This document shows, one piece after another, positions 1-9,199 of a stretch of 64,000 nt of DNA. The first letter of the stretch is position 1. Each line of letters starts with the position of its first letter. Below the pieces are notes generated by a model. It did no database searches, had not been told where the DNA came from, and saw nothing but the letters and a program-made list of their open reading frames with translations. A program made the translations under genes and the position numbers. The DNA is from Marinagarivorans cellulosilyticus (lineage in GTDB: Bacteria > Pseudomonadota > Gammaproteobacteria > Pseudomonadales > Cellvibrionaceae), in NCBI RefSeq assembly GCF_021655555.1, contig NZ_AP023086.1:4680685-4744684 (forward strand), given 5' to 3'.

Positions 1-257
1 GAGCCAACTTGTTGGTAGCAGGTATAACCTTCAGCCGCGAAAGCATCGGCAATACGCTCACAATTGGCCAAGCCGTACTTGAAATAACAAAAGAATGCGA
101 CCCTTGCTACCGAATGGACGAGCAAGTTGATGGGTTACAACAGCGACTGAAACCGGCTTTTACTGCCGGCGTATGTTGCAAGGTTATTCGCGATGGCTCC
201 GTTCAGCTTGGCGACCACGCTATACTTAGCCAACCTCACCAGCCGAAGCTTATCTAA
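1..257 (+). CDS. MOSC-domain protein, C-terminal fragment
   Basis: The reading frame is open from the left window edge and ends at a stop at 255-257, so only about the last 84 codons of the gene are present. The fragment shows a typical MOSC-domain end: ANLLVAGITF, then IGQAVLEIT, then CDPCYRMDEQ with a conserved cysteine, and a final G-x-V-x-x-GD stretch (GSVQLGDHA). MOSC domains are sulfur-carrier domains found in molybdenum-cofactor sulfurases and in small stand-alone proteins such as YiiM and YuaD types. The missing N-terminus prevents telling which subtype this is. A TTG inside the fragment is not taken as the start because homology-like sequence continues upstream of it. Confidence 0.75.
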   Translation, partial: ANLLVAGITFSRESIGNTLTIGQAVLEITKECDPCYRMDEQVDGLQQRLKPAFTAGVCCKVIRDGSVQLGDHAILSQPHQPKLI

Positions 258-270
258 AAGAACGCGTTCG

Positions 271-1353
271 CTACAAAGCCAAAGCCTTTGCAACAACGTC
301 ATTTACGATTTGCCCGTCGTGTACATTGATCCCCTTGGCAAACAGGGCATCATTACGCGCGGCAGGCAAACCTTCGTTCGCTAAACGTAGAATATAAGGT
401 AATGTCACATTAGTTAACGCGTGTGTTGATGTTAGAGGCACGGCGCCAGGCATATTGGCCACACAATAATGCACGATACCCTCGCGAATATAAGTGGGAT
501 GCTCGTGTGTTGTTGCATGGGAGCTTTCGAAACAGCCACCTTGATCAATCGCGACATCAACTAACACGGTGCCGGGCTGCATTTTTTTTAAGTCGTCATA
601 ACCCAGTAATTTCGGTGCTGCGGCACCAGGGATAAGCACCGCCCCCACTACAACATCGGCACGGGGTAAAAGCCCAAGCAAGGTTTGCTTATTGGCCACA
701 CGCGTTTGCAACCTAGGCCCAAATAGCGCTGCTAGCTCGCGCAATCGCTCGACCGAGGTATCTAATACCGTTACCTGCGCCCCTAACCCCAACGCCATTT
801 CAACCGCGTTGGCCCCCACTACACCGCCACCTAACACAACAACATTCGCTGGCGCTGTACCGGGTACTCCAGCCATCAACACGCCCTTACCACCCACCGG
901 TTTTGTCAACGCCATGGCGGCAGCCTGAATCGCTAAGCGCCCCGCCACCTCTGACATCGGCTGAAGTAAAGGTAAGCGGCCATGGCGATCAGTAATGGTT
1001 TCGTAAGCTATTGCGGTTACACCCCTGTCGCACAGCGCCGCAGTTAACTTACTATCTGCCGCTAAATGCAAATAGCCGAACAATAACTGCCCTCGGCGAA
1101 GCCACTCACACTCTTTTGCTTGTGGCTCTTTGACCTTAACAATAAGGTCACACTGGCCGTATAGGGTTTCTGCAGAAGGCTCTATATGCACACCTACACT
1201 CGTATAAGCCGCATCGTCACACCCCACCGCCAGCCCCGCACCACTTTGCACCCAAACCTCGTGCCCGGCTGCAATGCAAACAGAGGCACCGGCCGGCAAC
1301 ATACCCACGCGATACTCATGGTTTTTAACCTCACTAGGAATACCAATTCGCAT
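271..1353 (-). CDS. ald: Alanine dehydrogenase
   Basis: NAD-dependent alanine dehydrogenase, catalysing reversible oxidative deamination of L-alanine to pyruvate and ammonia in the cytoplasm. The 360-residue length fits the family (about 360-375). The N-terminus MRIGIPSEVKNHEYRVGM is the family signature for the catalytic domain. The central dinucleotide-binding motif VVVLGGGVVGANAVEMALG precedes an acidic residue in VTVLD that should bind the NAD ribose. The C-terminal part MPGAVPLTSTHALTNVTLPY is also characteristic. The ATG at 1353 has a strong AGGAGG ribosome site about 5 bases upstream, which fixes the start. It is transcribed alone, convergent with the MOSC gene and divergent from the yeeN-like gene. 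Confidence 0.95.
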   Translation of the reverse strand: MRIGIPSEVKNHEYRVGMLPAGASVCIAAGHEVWVQSGAGLAVGCDDAAYTSVGVHIEPSAETLYGQCDLIVKVKEPQAKECEWLRRGQLLFGYLHLAADSKLTAALCDRGVTAIAYETITDRHGRLPLLQPMSEVAGRLAIQAAAMALTKPVGGKGVLMAGVPGTAPANVVVLGGGVVGANAVEMALGLGAQVTVLDTSVERLRELAALFGPRLQTRVANKQTLLGLLPRADVVVGAVLIPGAAAPKLLGYDDLKKMQPGTVLVDVAIDQGGCFESSHATTHEHPTYIREGIVHYCVANMPGAVPLTSTHALTNVTLPYILRLANEGLPAARNDALFAKGINVHDGQIVNDVVAKALAL

Positions 1354-1507
1354 AACTACCTCCTAAAGCCTATTAATCTATAGCTTAGCCGGATACAAGA
1401 CTTATCACACGAGCAACAACACGGCATAATACCGAGCATCCTGTTAATCATAGTACTAGTAAAAGAGCGTAGCCTTCGCTCGCAACACGTAGAACAAGAG
1501 AGCACCC

Positions 1508-2230
1508 ATGGGAAGAACGTACGAGAACCGCAAAGCCTCGATGGCGAAAACCGGCGCCATGAAAACCAAGCTATATTCTAAATATGGTAAAGAGATTTAT
1601 GTTTGCGCCAAAAATGGCGGCTTTGACCCCAGCGCTAACCTCAGCTTGCGCCGCCTAATAGAAAAAGCAAAAAAAGAACAAGTTCCCAGCCACGTCATCG
1701 ATAAGGCGATCGATAAAGCCAAAGGCGGTGGCGGCGAGGATTACGTGACTGTTCGCTTTGAAGGCTTTGGACCTGGCAACTGCATGGTTATTGTCGATTG
1801 CTTAACCGACAATAACAATCGCACTTTCGGCGATGTACGAACCTGCTTCAACAAAGCCAAAGCCAAGCTAGGCGGCCAGGGCTCTGTTGCTCACATGTTC
1901 GATCACCGCGCCATATTTGGCTTTAAACATGACGACGAAGATGCTGTTTTAGAAGCTTTAATGGAGCACGATGTTGATGTTGCCGATATCGAAAATGAAG
2001 ACGGCACTATTACAGTATTTACCCCACAAACAGACTTCTTTAAAGCGAAAACTGCACTGGCCGAAGCATTCCCAGACCTGACCATCGACGTTGAAGAAAT
2101 CACCTTCATTCCGCAACTGCATACAGAGCTCACAGCCGAAGATGTTGAAGTCTTTGATAAATTTTTAGATATGCTAAACGATTGCGATGACGTTCAAGAG
2201 GTTTATCACAACGCTGAATTGCCGGATTAA
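1508..2230 (+). CDS. YebC/PmpR family protein, YeeN-type paralogue
   Basis: A 240-residue member of the YebC/TACO1 family, cytoplasmic proteins proposed to act as transcriptional regulators or as translation factors that relieve ribosome stalling at proline stretches. The N-terminus MGRTYENRKASMAKTGAM differs from classic YebC (MAGHSKWAN) and resembles E. coli YeeN. The core retains NLSLRRLIEKAKKEQVP, VIDKAIDKAKGGGG, RFEGFGPGNCM and GSVAHMFD, all family hallmarks. The C-terminal third is acidic, as usual. No RuvC-type neighbour is present, which also fits the YeeN type over the ruvC-linked yebC. The ribosome site is weak (AAGAGAG). Confidence 0.9.
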   Translation: MGRTYENRKASMAKTGAMKTKLYSKYGKEIYVCAKNGGFDPSANLSLRRLIEKAKKEQVPSHVIDKAIDKAKGGGGEDYVTVRFEGFGPGNCMVIVDCLTDNNNRTFGDVRTCFNKAKAKLGGQGSVAHMFDHRAIFGFKHDDEDAVLEALMEHDVDVADIENEDGTITVFTPQTDFFKAKTALAEAFPDLTIDVEEITFIPQLHTELTAEDVEVFDKFLDMLNDCDDVQEVYHNAELPD

Positions 2231-2249
2231 TCTCAGGGTACTATTTATC

Positions 2250-2289
2250 GAAAGACCATAATCCCTTCTGTAGGAGGTTACGGTCTTTC
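2250..2289. terminator. Inverted repeat between convergent genes
   Basis: GAAAGACC (2250-2257) pairs with GGTCTTTC (2282-2289) around a 24-base loop that contains further partial pairing (ATAA/TTA). It lies between the yeeN-like gene and the methyltransferase gene, which converge here. It has no long T-run, so it is a probable but weak bidirectional terminator. Confidence 0.4.
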
Positions 2290-2296
2290 AGTATGA

Positions 2297-3688
2297 CTAA
2301 TTCGAAGCAGCTCGCGCCATTTGCTCCAATATCTGTCCAAACAATGCTGTTACAGCATCTTTTGCAGAAACACCTTCCGGCATGTCTGGCTGCAGCAGCT
2401 GAGCCATCAAGTAAATACTCTTTTCGCCATCGACTAGCTCTAGTACTTTGGCGATAAATTCATGCCCTCTCTCGCATTGAAAATCAATATTAGGGACCGG
2501 CAAGTGATGCATAACTAACCAAGGCGGCGTTAACCAATCACTAGTACTGCCGGGCTTAGGCAAGGGCTTAGGCGTTAATGATTTTTGAGCGCAAAAAGAC
2601 AATATTTGCTCGTAGTGATAACGCGCATTCAGTGGCGACACCATATGCTCAACCTCGTCCACTTCTTGCCTCTCTAGATCAAATCCAGCCATCTGGGCAA
2701 AATCAAAAATCTCCTCTGCCGAATATTTTTTATCAAAAGACATATTACGCGAATACAGCAAAGGCCCAGTATTAATCCAGCGCCCACCGGGCTTGAGCAG
2801 ATACGTAATGACACCGATTAAATCTTTAACATCACCGCCGGTCACATCCAGCAGCCACGATGTCACGATTGTATCGACGCTATTTTCCCTCAGTGGCATG
2901 TTCCAAACATCTGAGCCCAATGCAAACCAACGCTCACGCAAATTGCCGGCATCTTCTGGGGGTTGCATTGTCCACGATTTAGAAAACGGATAGCCTATTT
3001 GGGGGTAGGTATAAAGCTCTGGCAGAGTAATCGCTTTTCGCTCTTTAATTAGATCCTGCGCGCAGGTAAGTAAAAATGGATTGATATCCGAAGCAATGGT
3101 AAATTCCGGCTCAAGCTTCTCGTGTAAATCCCAACTCAGGCGGCCAGCTCCAGCGCCTAGCACCAACATTTTTCCGGGTGCAGGATCGGCCCAAACATTC
3201 ATTACGCGCTTCAAATTAGCGTCATTTGCGTGCGTTTCAAAATACTTACTTGGCTCGTTATCCCACGCCCAATCGCGCAAGATGTGGTGGTAATACTCAG
3301 TCGGATTATCCACAGTCGTTTGGTCATACATGGGGTCGAGCTGGGCCACCAAACCGGCACCGCTAAACTGAGCCAAAATCACATCAAGGCTTTGCTCCAT
3401 AGACTCAAAGGCTTGCTCTAAACGTGCCCGCGTCAAATCAGATAAATCATACCCCTGCAATGCATATTCAAGGTTGGCCAGCGCTTCCCCGCCCTGCGCC
3501 TCCATCATGGCCATTTGATGCTGCCAAAGCTTTTTTTGCTGTATGCCCGCAGTAAAAACGCAAGGGATATTACCTAACGCAAAGAACTCACTATGGCATT
3601 TAGGGCAATGCATTCCCTCTATATCGCTGGCACAAACAGGGCAAATCAGCATTCCCTGCGGAAAAATAAACGCGTTGTTTTCGGTCAT
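2297..3688 (-). CDS. Zinc-ribbon SAM-dependent methyltransferase, carnosine N-methyltransferase-like
   Basis: A 463-residue cytoplasmic protein. The first 35 residues form a zinc ribbon with two CxxC knuckles (C16/C19 and C28/C31). The centre carries a class I SAM-binding motif, LVLGAGAGRLSWDLHE, followed by an acidic strand end (ASDINPFLL) and a motif with TSWLLDV. The G-A-G-x-G-R-L form and the later KPGGRWINTGPLLYS stretch resemble the N2227/carnosine N-methyltransferase family (PF07942), so a small-molecule or peptide N-methyltransferase role is plausible; the substrate is unknown. It is a single gene read toward the inverted repeat at 2250-2289. The start follows a weak AGG site. Confidence 0.7.
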   Translation of the reverse strand: MTENNAFIFPQGMLICPVCASDIEGMHCPKCHSEFFALGNIPCVFTAGIQQKKLWQHQMAMMEAQGGEALANLEYALQGYDLSDLTRARLEQAFESMEQSLDVILAQFSGAGLVAQLDPMYDQTTVDNPTEYYHHILRDWAWDNEPSKYFETHANDANLKRVMNVWADPAPGKMLVLGAGAGRLSWDLHEKLEPEFTIASDINPFLLTCAQDLIKERKAITLPELYTYPQIGYPFSKSWTMQPPEDAGNLRERWFALGSDVWNMPLRENSVDTIVTSWLLDVTGGDVKDLIGVITYLLKPGGRWINTGPLLYSRNMSFDKKYSAEEIFDFAQMAGFDLERQEVDEVEHMVSPLNARYHYEQILSFCAQKSLTPKPLPKPGSTSDWLTPPWLVMHHLPVPNIDFQCERGHEFIAKVLELVDGEKSIYLMAQLLQPDMPEGVSAKDAVTALFGQILEQMARAASN

Positions 3689-3752
3689 GACTTACCTAAT
3701 TATTTAATCTAAAAGAAATAGCTGTAAATTGGCTTTCAGCTTAACAAAAAAA

Positions 3753-3778
3753 ACCTCGCTGCAGTACGCAGCGAGGTT
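3753..3778. terminator. Rho-independent terminator downstream of the DUF1552 gene
   Basis: A GC-rich hairpin with an 11-base stem (ACCTCGCTGC against GCAGCGAGGT) is bordered by an A-run on one side and TTTT on the other. On the - strand it ends in a long T-run, placing it as the terminator of the 7818-3817 operon. Confidence 0.85.
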
Positions 3779-3816
3779 TTCAAATGTAACCCTTTGTTAC
3801 AGCCGCTAGGGCTCTA

Positions 3817-5085
3817 TTAACCTAACAGGTCAACATCTCCACCGGTAGCGCCGTCAAAGTCAACATCAGCACCCAAACCTTTAGCCACTTCAAAGTGGAA
3901 GTCGCGCGTCGTTGCACCAGTTGACTTAGACGAAAAGCTATTTCTGAAGCCAGACATTCCAGTCGCCACCAAAAATGGTGCATTGGTAGATGCGTGAGAT
4001 AAACCATTACCAAAACAACTTACCTGACAGAACACTGTGCTATCGATAAGGGCGTTTCCGTTAGAGTCCCGAGTCTTTCTTAGCTGGTCAATAAAATAGG
4101 CTGGCACTTGGAATTTTTCAGTCATCATGGCATTCCAAACACCGGCACCACCAGAGTGCGCAGCGCTGTGGCCATCATAACCGCGATAAGTCCAACCACC
4201 ACCCTGGTGGTTACCAATTTGCAGAACACCCACACGCGTCAAATCACACTTAAATGCAGCCACAATAATATCAGCCTGCAGTTTAGCGTGTTCAACCATG
4301 CCATCGTTCGAAGAGTCGTCATAACCGCCAGGAATATTTGGCTTACACGCGTTTAAATCAGGCGCAGCAGCGGTAGATTGATCGGTAATACGCTGCTCGA
4401 TTTTCTCAATAGCTGAAAAGTGTGCATCTAATCGATCAAGCTCGGTAGAGCTTAGCTTTTTCTTGATACTTTCTACCGCACGCTTTTGTGCTTCAAATGA
4501 TTTTTTGTAAGTATCATCAGAGCCTACTTCTGGCAACGCACCAAAAAACTTACCTAACGCCTGCTGTGGATCTTCAATAGGTAAGCCTTCACCAATAATA
4601 TTACCAGCACCAGCGCCACCGTCTGCCGCATTAGAGCCTAAGAACATTGTTGTGTAATAACTGCTTGGCCCTAAGATAGGCCCTAGCTTACCGTCCGCCG
4701 TAGTACCTGGGCTATAATTACCACCCAATGCTTGGCGCGCCCCGCCGTGACCAGCAACTTCCGTATCTACACCACGGAAGTTACAAATGTCCGCAACAGG
4801 CGCATACGGAGCTGATGATGAGCTCATGTTGCTAGCACTAGATGGACGCCAGTCACCGGGCGAGCCACTATGAATGTAACAATAAACAACACGCTTGGGG
4901 CTATCTTGTGCCTGCGCATAACGCGCCGTCATTACACCACCTAAAAGGCTGGAATAGCGCAACGTGCTGGACGCAACACCTGACTTTGCAACCAGATCTA
5001 AAAAACTGCGGCGCTCTTTTTGAGCACTGCGCGCTTGAGACTCAACGGCTTTCTCGCTGACCTGAGTTTTTTTAGTAAATTTCAT
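3817..5085 (-). CDS. DUF1552 family exported protein
   Basis: A 422-residue protein of the DUF1552 family (PF07586), which is usually encoded beside large DUF1587/1592/1588/1585 cytochrome-type proteins, as here. The N-terminus has a twin-arginine-like ERRSFLDLVAKSG signal and a hydrophobic stretch ending in ARYAQAQ, so Tat export is likely. The mature part begins with RVVYCYIHSGSPGDW and contains DGHSAAHSGG and CQVSCFGNGLSHAS, both typical of the family (LGHDHHGVSH-like metal-site region in many relatives). No biochemical function is established. It follows the larger gene by 57 bases and is probably co-transcribed. Its own ribosome site is AAGG before ATG. Confidence 0.8.
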   Translation of the reverse strand: MKFTKKTQVSEKAVESQARSAQKERRSFLDLVAKSGVASSTLRYSSLLGGVMTARYAQAQDSPKRVVYCYIHSGSPGDWRPSSASNMSSSSAPYAPVADICNFRGVDTEVAGHGGARQALGGNYSPGTTADGKLGPILGPSSYYTTMFLGSNAADGGAGAGNIIGEGLPIEDPQQALGKFFGALPEVGSDDTYKKSFEAQKRAVESIKKKLSSTELDRLDAHFSAIEKIEQRITDQSTAAAPDLNACKPNIPGGYDDSSNDGMVEHAKLQADIIVAAFKCDLTRVGVLQIGNHQGGGWTYRGYDGHSAAHSGGAGVWNAMMTEKFQVPAYFIDQLRKTRDSNGNALIDSTVFCQVSCFGNGLSHASTNAPFLVATGMSGFRNSFSSKSTGATTRDFHFEVAKGLGADVDFDGATGGDVDLLG

Positions 5086-5142
5086 AAAAATAACCTTTTT
5101 TTGGCTATTACAGCGCAGTGCATCACTGCGCTGTAAAACATA

Positions 5143-7818
5143 TTATTTACGGAAGCGGAAAGCATCAGACATAACTAACGCTTTTAACACATCTCTAGGA
5201 CTCTTAGAGCCTGCATAAGCTGACTCTAGCTCATCTTGAATACATGCAAGCTCTGCCTCTTGTGCATCACTAATACCGTAGTAGCCATTTTCAGATTCCT
5301 CCAAAAACTCTTTGCCTAGGGTCCAGCCTAGTGCGAAACGTGTAGATTTCTCGATCAAACACGCACCAATACCTGGTACGTCATTCTCGACAATGACACG
5401 CCCCAAGTCTTTAGCACCAAAGAAGCGTAAACCATCACCACTCTCTTTAGCGGCATCAGCTTGGGCACCCGATAATGTACCTACTACATTATAAGAGTAT
5501 AAGTAGCTGCCTTGATTAACCTGAGAAATAGGAAGGTTGCTATCGCCTTCCGGCAAAGCAATGTTGTTGTCATTAAACTTCAAACCGCTTTGCACAGTAT
5601 CGCCATTCACGCGCGACCGTAAGCGGCCAACATTGTCAAAGTCATCCATACCAAATAGCGGATTAATAATTGCGTTATGGCAAGAGGCGCAAGAAGAACC
5701 CGGAATATTGGTTTGGATATCATAATAATCAGCAGTAGTAATATCACCCGCCTCTACGCGTGCTTGAACCGTTTGCGCTGCAGCCTCACGCTCCGCTGAG
5801 TCTTCTAAGTTAACGGGCAACGGAATGGCCTGACATAGTACATCTTGACGGAAATGCGCCGAACGCTGTATTGGTGAGGTGTAGTCCATATGTGCGTTAT
5901 AGGCCATGTAAGCACCCGAAGCAATCACGCCACCGCGCAACTGACCGGTTGTATCCACATACCTAAAATCACCGTTAGATGAACCACCACCAGTGATGCC
6001 ATAAAAACTCGCCAGCGTGCTATCTAAGAACGTAAAGTCCCCTTCGTACATACTTGGGAAATCACCGTTGTAGAATACATGCTTATAGATCTCGCGAATT
6101 TCTTGCATCATTGAGCGACGAACATCGTTGGTAAATTCAGAGTCGTTACGTGTTTTACTCATCAAACCGTCAGTACGGAACCACTTGCCGGCTAAACGCT
6201 CAACATGCGCCTTACCCATATCAGAATCAATTAACGCGTCAATGTGCTGCTCGCGATCCGACTCATCAACTAGCTCTCCAGCCACTGCCGCATCTAGCAA
6301 GCTTTTTGATGGCCCAGAACCTGTTAAAGCAAAAGACAATGCCGAAGCATACTCGTAAGGATCCAAAGCATATGCAGACTGATCAGCAGCCATTAGCTTT
6401 TCAACATCGTCTTCTACTGCTTCGGCTACACCCAGTTTTCCATAAGCCAAACGGGTAATAGTGACAGATCCACCTTCAGAATGCCCTCCGGCCCTTGTCA
6501 CATCGTTGAATATTCCAACCGGAGGTTCATTTGAATAAGCCTCGGTAATCGGAACGTAATAGGTCCGCTCAACGCCGACCCGCACGTCAATAACGGCGAT
6601 GGGGTTTTCTGGAGCGTTATAACCTCGGCCAATACTCAACACCGGTGCCCCACCATCACTACGCGCAGTGGCGATGGCTGTGATGGCAATTAGGTCGTCT
6701 CCAGTCCAAGAGTACCCTCTGAGGTGTGTATTCTGATAAGCTTGGATCTCCACATCAGTTTCAATCTGAGGCGTGCCAGCAAAGTCAAAATCAGTACCCG
6801 GAGCAACTACTGGGTTAGCTAATAATTCAGATACTTGAGTTCCCAGCTCTGAGCGATAAAGGAAGTTAGGCGACATAAGCACAGTCGTCAACGCCCACTT
6901 CAGTCCTGAATCGACATCTGCAGCGCCAGTGAAAATATCTGTAATTTCAGCTTGCTCTTCATCTGTTAACGCACGGCGGTATGCAACATAAGCAAATTCA
7001 GTAATAAAATCTGTTGCACACGATACGGCATCATCACACGCAAAGGGTAACGCGCCTGGCGTAGACATTGCCCAGTCGGTAATTTCAGTGGCGTTATCGT
7101 AATAAGAGTTAAGACGAGTCTCGGCTAAAGCCGTAGATGAATGGTTGGGTAAGCGTGCAACCTCAACGTCCAGACCTACTTTACCGATAGATGAGTAATC
7201 GGCAGGTAATGGAGCGCCAAATAACTGCTGCAGCGAGTTGCCATATTCGTATGAAGTTAATACATGCAACGTACGCTTGCCGTAATGGATAGCGCCAGGA
7301 TTAGCGCAAGAGACTGCAACTGCACTCTCGCCTTCTTTACCATCACGTAAAGACCAAATGTAAGCTGCAGTATCATTTATGCATTGCTCACCACAGTTTG
7401 AAGGCGCCATTTCGGCACCAATAAACGCTGCTAGGGCATTAATAGAACCGCCATCATATGCAGCAGACATGGCCGGCGAGCCCAAATCGTCGGGGTCAAC
7501 AGAACCGATCTTTGCGCTGTCGCCAGAACCACCAAAATACCCGTCATTATCGGTATCACTATGACAAACTGCGCAGTTAGTGCCAAAAGTGGCCTTTCCT
7601 GCTATCGCATTACCGTTAAACGAAGGCTGTGATGATGCAGTAGAGCTGCTAGAACTAGAAACAGGTGCAGAACTGCTTGAAACAGTCGTTACACTACTAG
7701 AGCTTGGCTGAACATTATCAGATGACACCGTATCAGAGCTACTGGAGCCCGTACCAACAGGGCCGACGCACGCAGACAAAGCTGCTGACAGCAATCCCAC
7801 AGTTACAATTTTATTCAT
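5143..7818 (-). CDS. Polyserine-linker cytochrome c lipoprotein with DUF1587/1595/1592/1588/1585 modules
   Basis: An 891-residue lipoprotein (lipobox ending LSAC, Cys17) with a serine-rich linker at about residues 24-66. A first haem site CAVCH at 82-86 opens a cytochrome c domain. DUF1587 (HVLTSYEYGNSLQQLFG) and DUF1595 (FAYVAYRRALTDEE) regions follow. A beta-rich insert at roughly 345-450 could be a carbohydrate-binding module but I cannot assign a family. A DUF1592 region (FALTGSGPSKSLLDAA, then GKWFRTDGL), a DUF1588 region (RGGVIASGAYMAYNAH), a second CASCH haem site near residue 710 and a DUF1585 C-terminus (LVMSDAFRFR) complete it. This module set with a DUF1552 partner is common in Planctomycetes and present in Cellvibrionales; an extracytoplasmic redox role linked to polymer breakdown is inferred only. 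Confidence 0.85.
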   Translation of the reverse strand: MNKIVTVGLLSAALSACVGPVGTGSSSSDTVSSDNVQPSSSSVTTVSSSSAPVSSSSSSTASSQPSFNGNAIAGKATFGTNCAVCHSDTDNDGYFGGSGDSAKIGSVDPDDLGSPAMSAAYDGGSINALAAFIGAEMAPSNCGEQCINDTAAYIWSLRDGKEGESAVAVSCANPGAIHYGKRTLHVLTSYEYGNSLQQLFGAPLPADYSSIGKVGLDVEVARLPNHSSTALAETRLNSYYDNATEITDWAMSTPGALPFACDDAVSCATDFITEFAYVAYRRALTDEEQAEITDIFTGAADVDSGLKWALTTVLMSPNFLYRSELGTQVSELLANPVVAPGTDFDFAGTPQIETDVEIQAYQNTHLRGYSWTGDDLIAITAIATARSDGGAPVLSIGRGYNAPENPIAVIDVRVGVERTYYVPITEAYSNEPPVGIFNDVTRAGGHSEGGSVTITRLAYGKLGVAEAVEDDVEKLMAADQSAYALDPYEYASALSFALTGSGPSKSLLDAAVAGELVDESDREQHIDALIDSDMGKAHVERLAGKWFRTDGLMSKTRNDSEFTNDVRRSMMQEIREIYKHVFYNGDFPSMYEGDFTFLDSTLASFYGITGGGSSNGDFRYVDTTGQLRGGVIASGAYMAYNAHMDYTSPIQRSAHFRQDVLCQAIPLPVNLEDSAEREAAAQTVQARVEAGDITTADYYDIQTNIPGSSCASCHNAIINPLFGMDDFDNVGRLRSRVNGDTVQSGLKFNDNNIALPEGDSNLPISQVNQGSYLYSYNVVGTLSGAQADAAKESGDGLRFFGAKDLGRVIVENDVPGIGACLIEKSTRFALGWTLGKEFLEESENGYYGISDAQEAELACIQDELESAYAGSKSPRDVLKALVMSDAFRFRK

Positions 7819-8071
7819 AGTGCTTCCTCATCTTAGAGCTCCCAGAATGATTACCTAACGACAATGACAAGCGTCAATGCGCTATTAGAATTTACTCCCA
7901 GATAATAACAATAATGCTATGTCGCATCCGTGACGAAGTTGGCAAGCAGTTAGACTTATGGCAAAAATTACCCCACATACCGACAAACTGGCAGCGGTGT
8001 CACACCAAGTAAGGAGGGTTACCGCCTATCAAAAACAGCAATCCTTAACAAGAAAAACTCCACAACGCAGA

Positions 8072-8821
8072 CTAATCAACAGCCTTAGTCACAGATTGAT
8101 TGATATACCGCAAAAAACGGGAAGATAGGTATTGAATGCAAGCGAAGAATACCAAAGTAAACACCGCCCACTGCGCCGCAATCCAACCAAAGAGTACTGG
8201 CGCCCACATCATCGTAGACATCAACGATTGCTGATAATAAAAGAACCACGGGTTTCCAGGCGGGAAAACCCACTCATGCATCTGGCTAAAAGCCTTAGTC
8301 GGCCCCACAACAATCAACACAACAACAAACAACGCCATCAATATCAGCAAAGCCATGCACTGGTAAAGCACCGATGGCGGTTTTAATCGCGCCTTGTAAT
8401 AATAAAACATCACCAAAAGCCAAATAACGGCCGAGATTACGAGCATCCATTCAACTTTATTGATCAGGTGCGCAACGTCATTCAGGTGTATTACCTCATC
8501 CTCGGTCAGCAATGTCTGAGTTGGGTGCCCTGGCACCTTATACACGATGGACTCCAAGCCGTTCCCATCATGGTGAACCGAGTAGCTAATTTGCTGGAAC
8601 AGTTGCTCGCGCTGCTCTTTAGTCGTATCAGCAAAACCACTGCGGTAATAGTTTTGCGGGCCAAACTTCTCGATAGCATTACCTATCCCACCGACGTCAT
8701 GCCACCGCCCGTAAGAAAAGTCGAGCTGATACAACACCAACCACGACAACCCAAACGCAAGAAAACAACTCGTTAGTGCAAAGGTACCTGCAGACAACAA
8801 TTCTTTAATCAGCGAATTCAC
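8072..8821 (-). CDS. Integral membrane protein, DUF1461-like
   Basis: An approximately 249-residue membrane protein with an N-terminal transmembrane helix, a periplasmic-side region of about 80 residues, then three more helices. The motif FSQMHEWVFPPGNPWFF followed by SLMSTMMWAPVLFGW resembles the conserved F-H-E-x-F-x-x-G-x-W signature of the DUF1461/TIGR01906 family, whose function is unknown. The start is uncertain: a GTG at 8821 sits 7 bases after GAGG, while a TTG at 8833 lies upstream without a site of its own. I chose the GTG. It precedes the DUF1592 operon on the same strand, with about 250 bases of non-coding DNA between. Confidence 0.6.
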   Translation of the reverse strand: MNSLIKELLSAGTFALTSCFLAFGLSWLVLYQLDFSYGRWHDVGGIGNAIEKFGPQNYYRSGFADTTKEQREQLFQQISYSVHHDGNGLESIVYKVPGHPTQTLLTEDEVIHLNDVAHLINKVEWMLVISAVIWLLVMFYYYKARLKPPSVLYQCMALLILMALFVVVLIVVGPTKAFSQMHEWVFPPGNPWFFYYQQSLMSTMMWAPVLFGWIAAQWAVFTLVFFACIQYLSSRFLRYINQSVTKAVD

Positions 8822-8863
8822 AACATTCCTCAACCAGGATCCAACAAAGAAAGCTAAAAACTT

Positions 8864-9019
8864 TTATTTTAATATGCAGTGTTTAGCGTAATCCGACGCC
8901 TCATTCATACTCCAGTCGCCCTTGGGCTTTTCGGCTAGGCTCTCACACCAGCGCTCACTCCCCACCTTAGCGCAACCAACAAGCGACAATGCACATAAAA
9001 CAATCATGATTTTCTTCAT
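8864..9019 (-). CDS. Small DUF3012 lipoprotein
   Basis: A 51-residue lipoprotein, starting at MKKIMIVLCALSLVGC (lipobox LVGC, Cys16) and not at upstream in-frame codons that would disrupt the signal peptide. The mature part VGSERWCESLAEKPKGDW followed by NEASDYAKHC matches the DUF3012 family of very small periplasmic lipoproteins in gammaproteobacteria; two cysteines remain after processing and may form a disulfide. Function is unknown. Confidence 0.8.
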   Translation of the reverse strand: MKKIMIVLCALSLVGCAKVGSERWCESLAEKPKGDWSMNEASDYAKHCILK

Positions 9020-9161
9020 AGCAACAACTCGATACATCAACACAACGAAAAATAACAAGGGCGTTATTTGTCACCAAAGCTGCACACTTCGCAAGGCACA
9101 AGTTAACACTTAGACAATTTATTAATGCTCGTGGACAATATTCAATTGAGAAACACAAAAA

Positions 9162-9180
9162 AGGAGGCCTAAAGCCTCCT
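9162..9180 (-). terminator. Rho-independent terminator of the SMP-30 gene
   Basis: AGGAGGC (9162-9168) pairs with GCCTCCT (9174-9180) across a short loop, followed on the - strand by TTTTTT. It lies just downstream of the lactonase stop codon. Confidence 0.85.
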
Positions 9181-9199
9181 CTTCGATCACAGCAATAGA

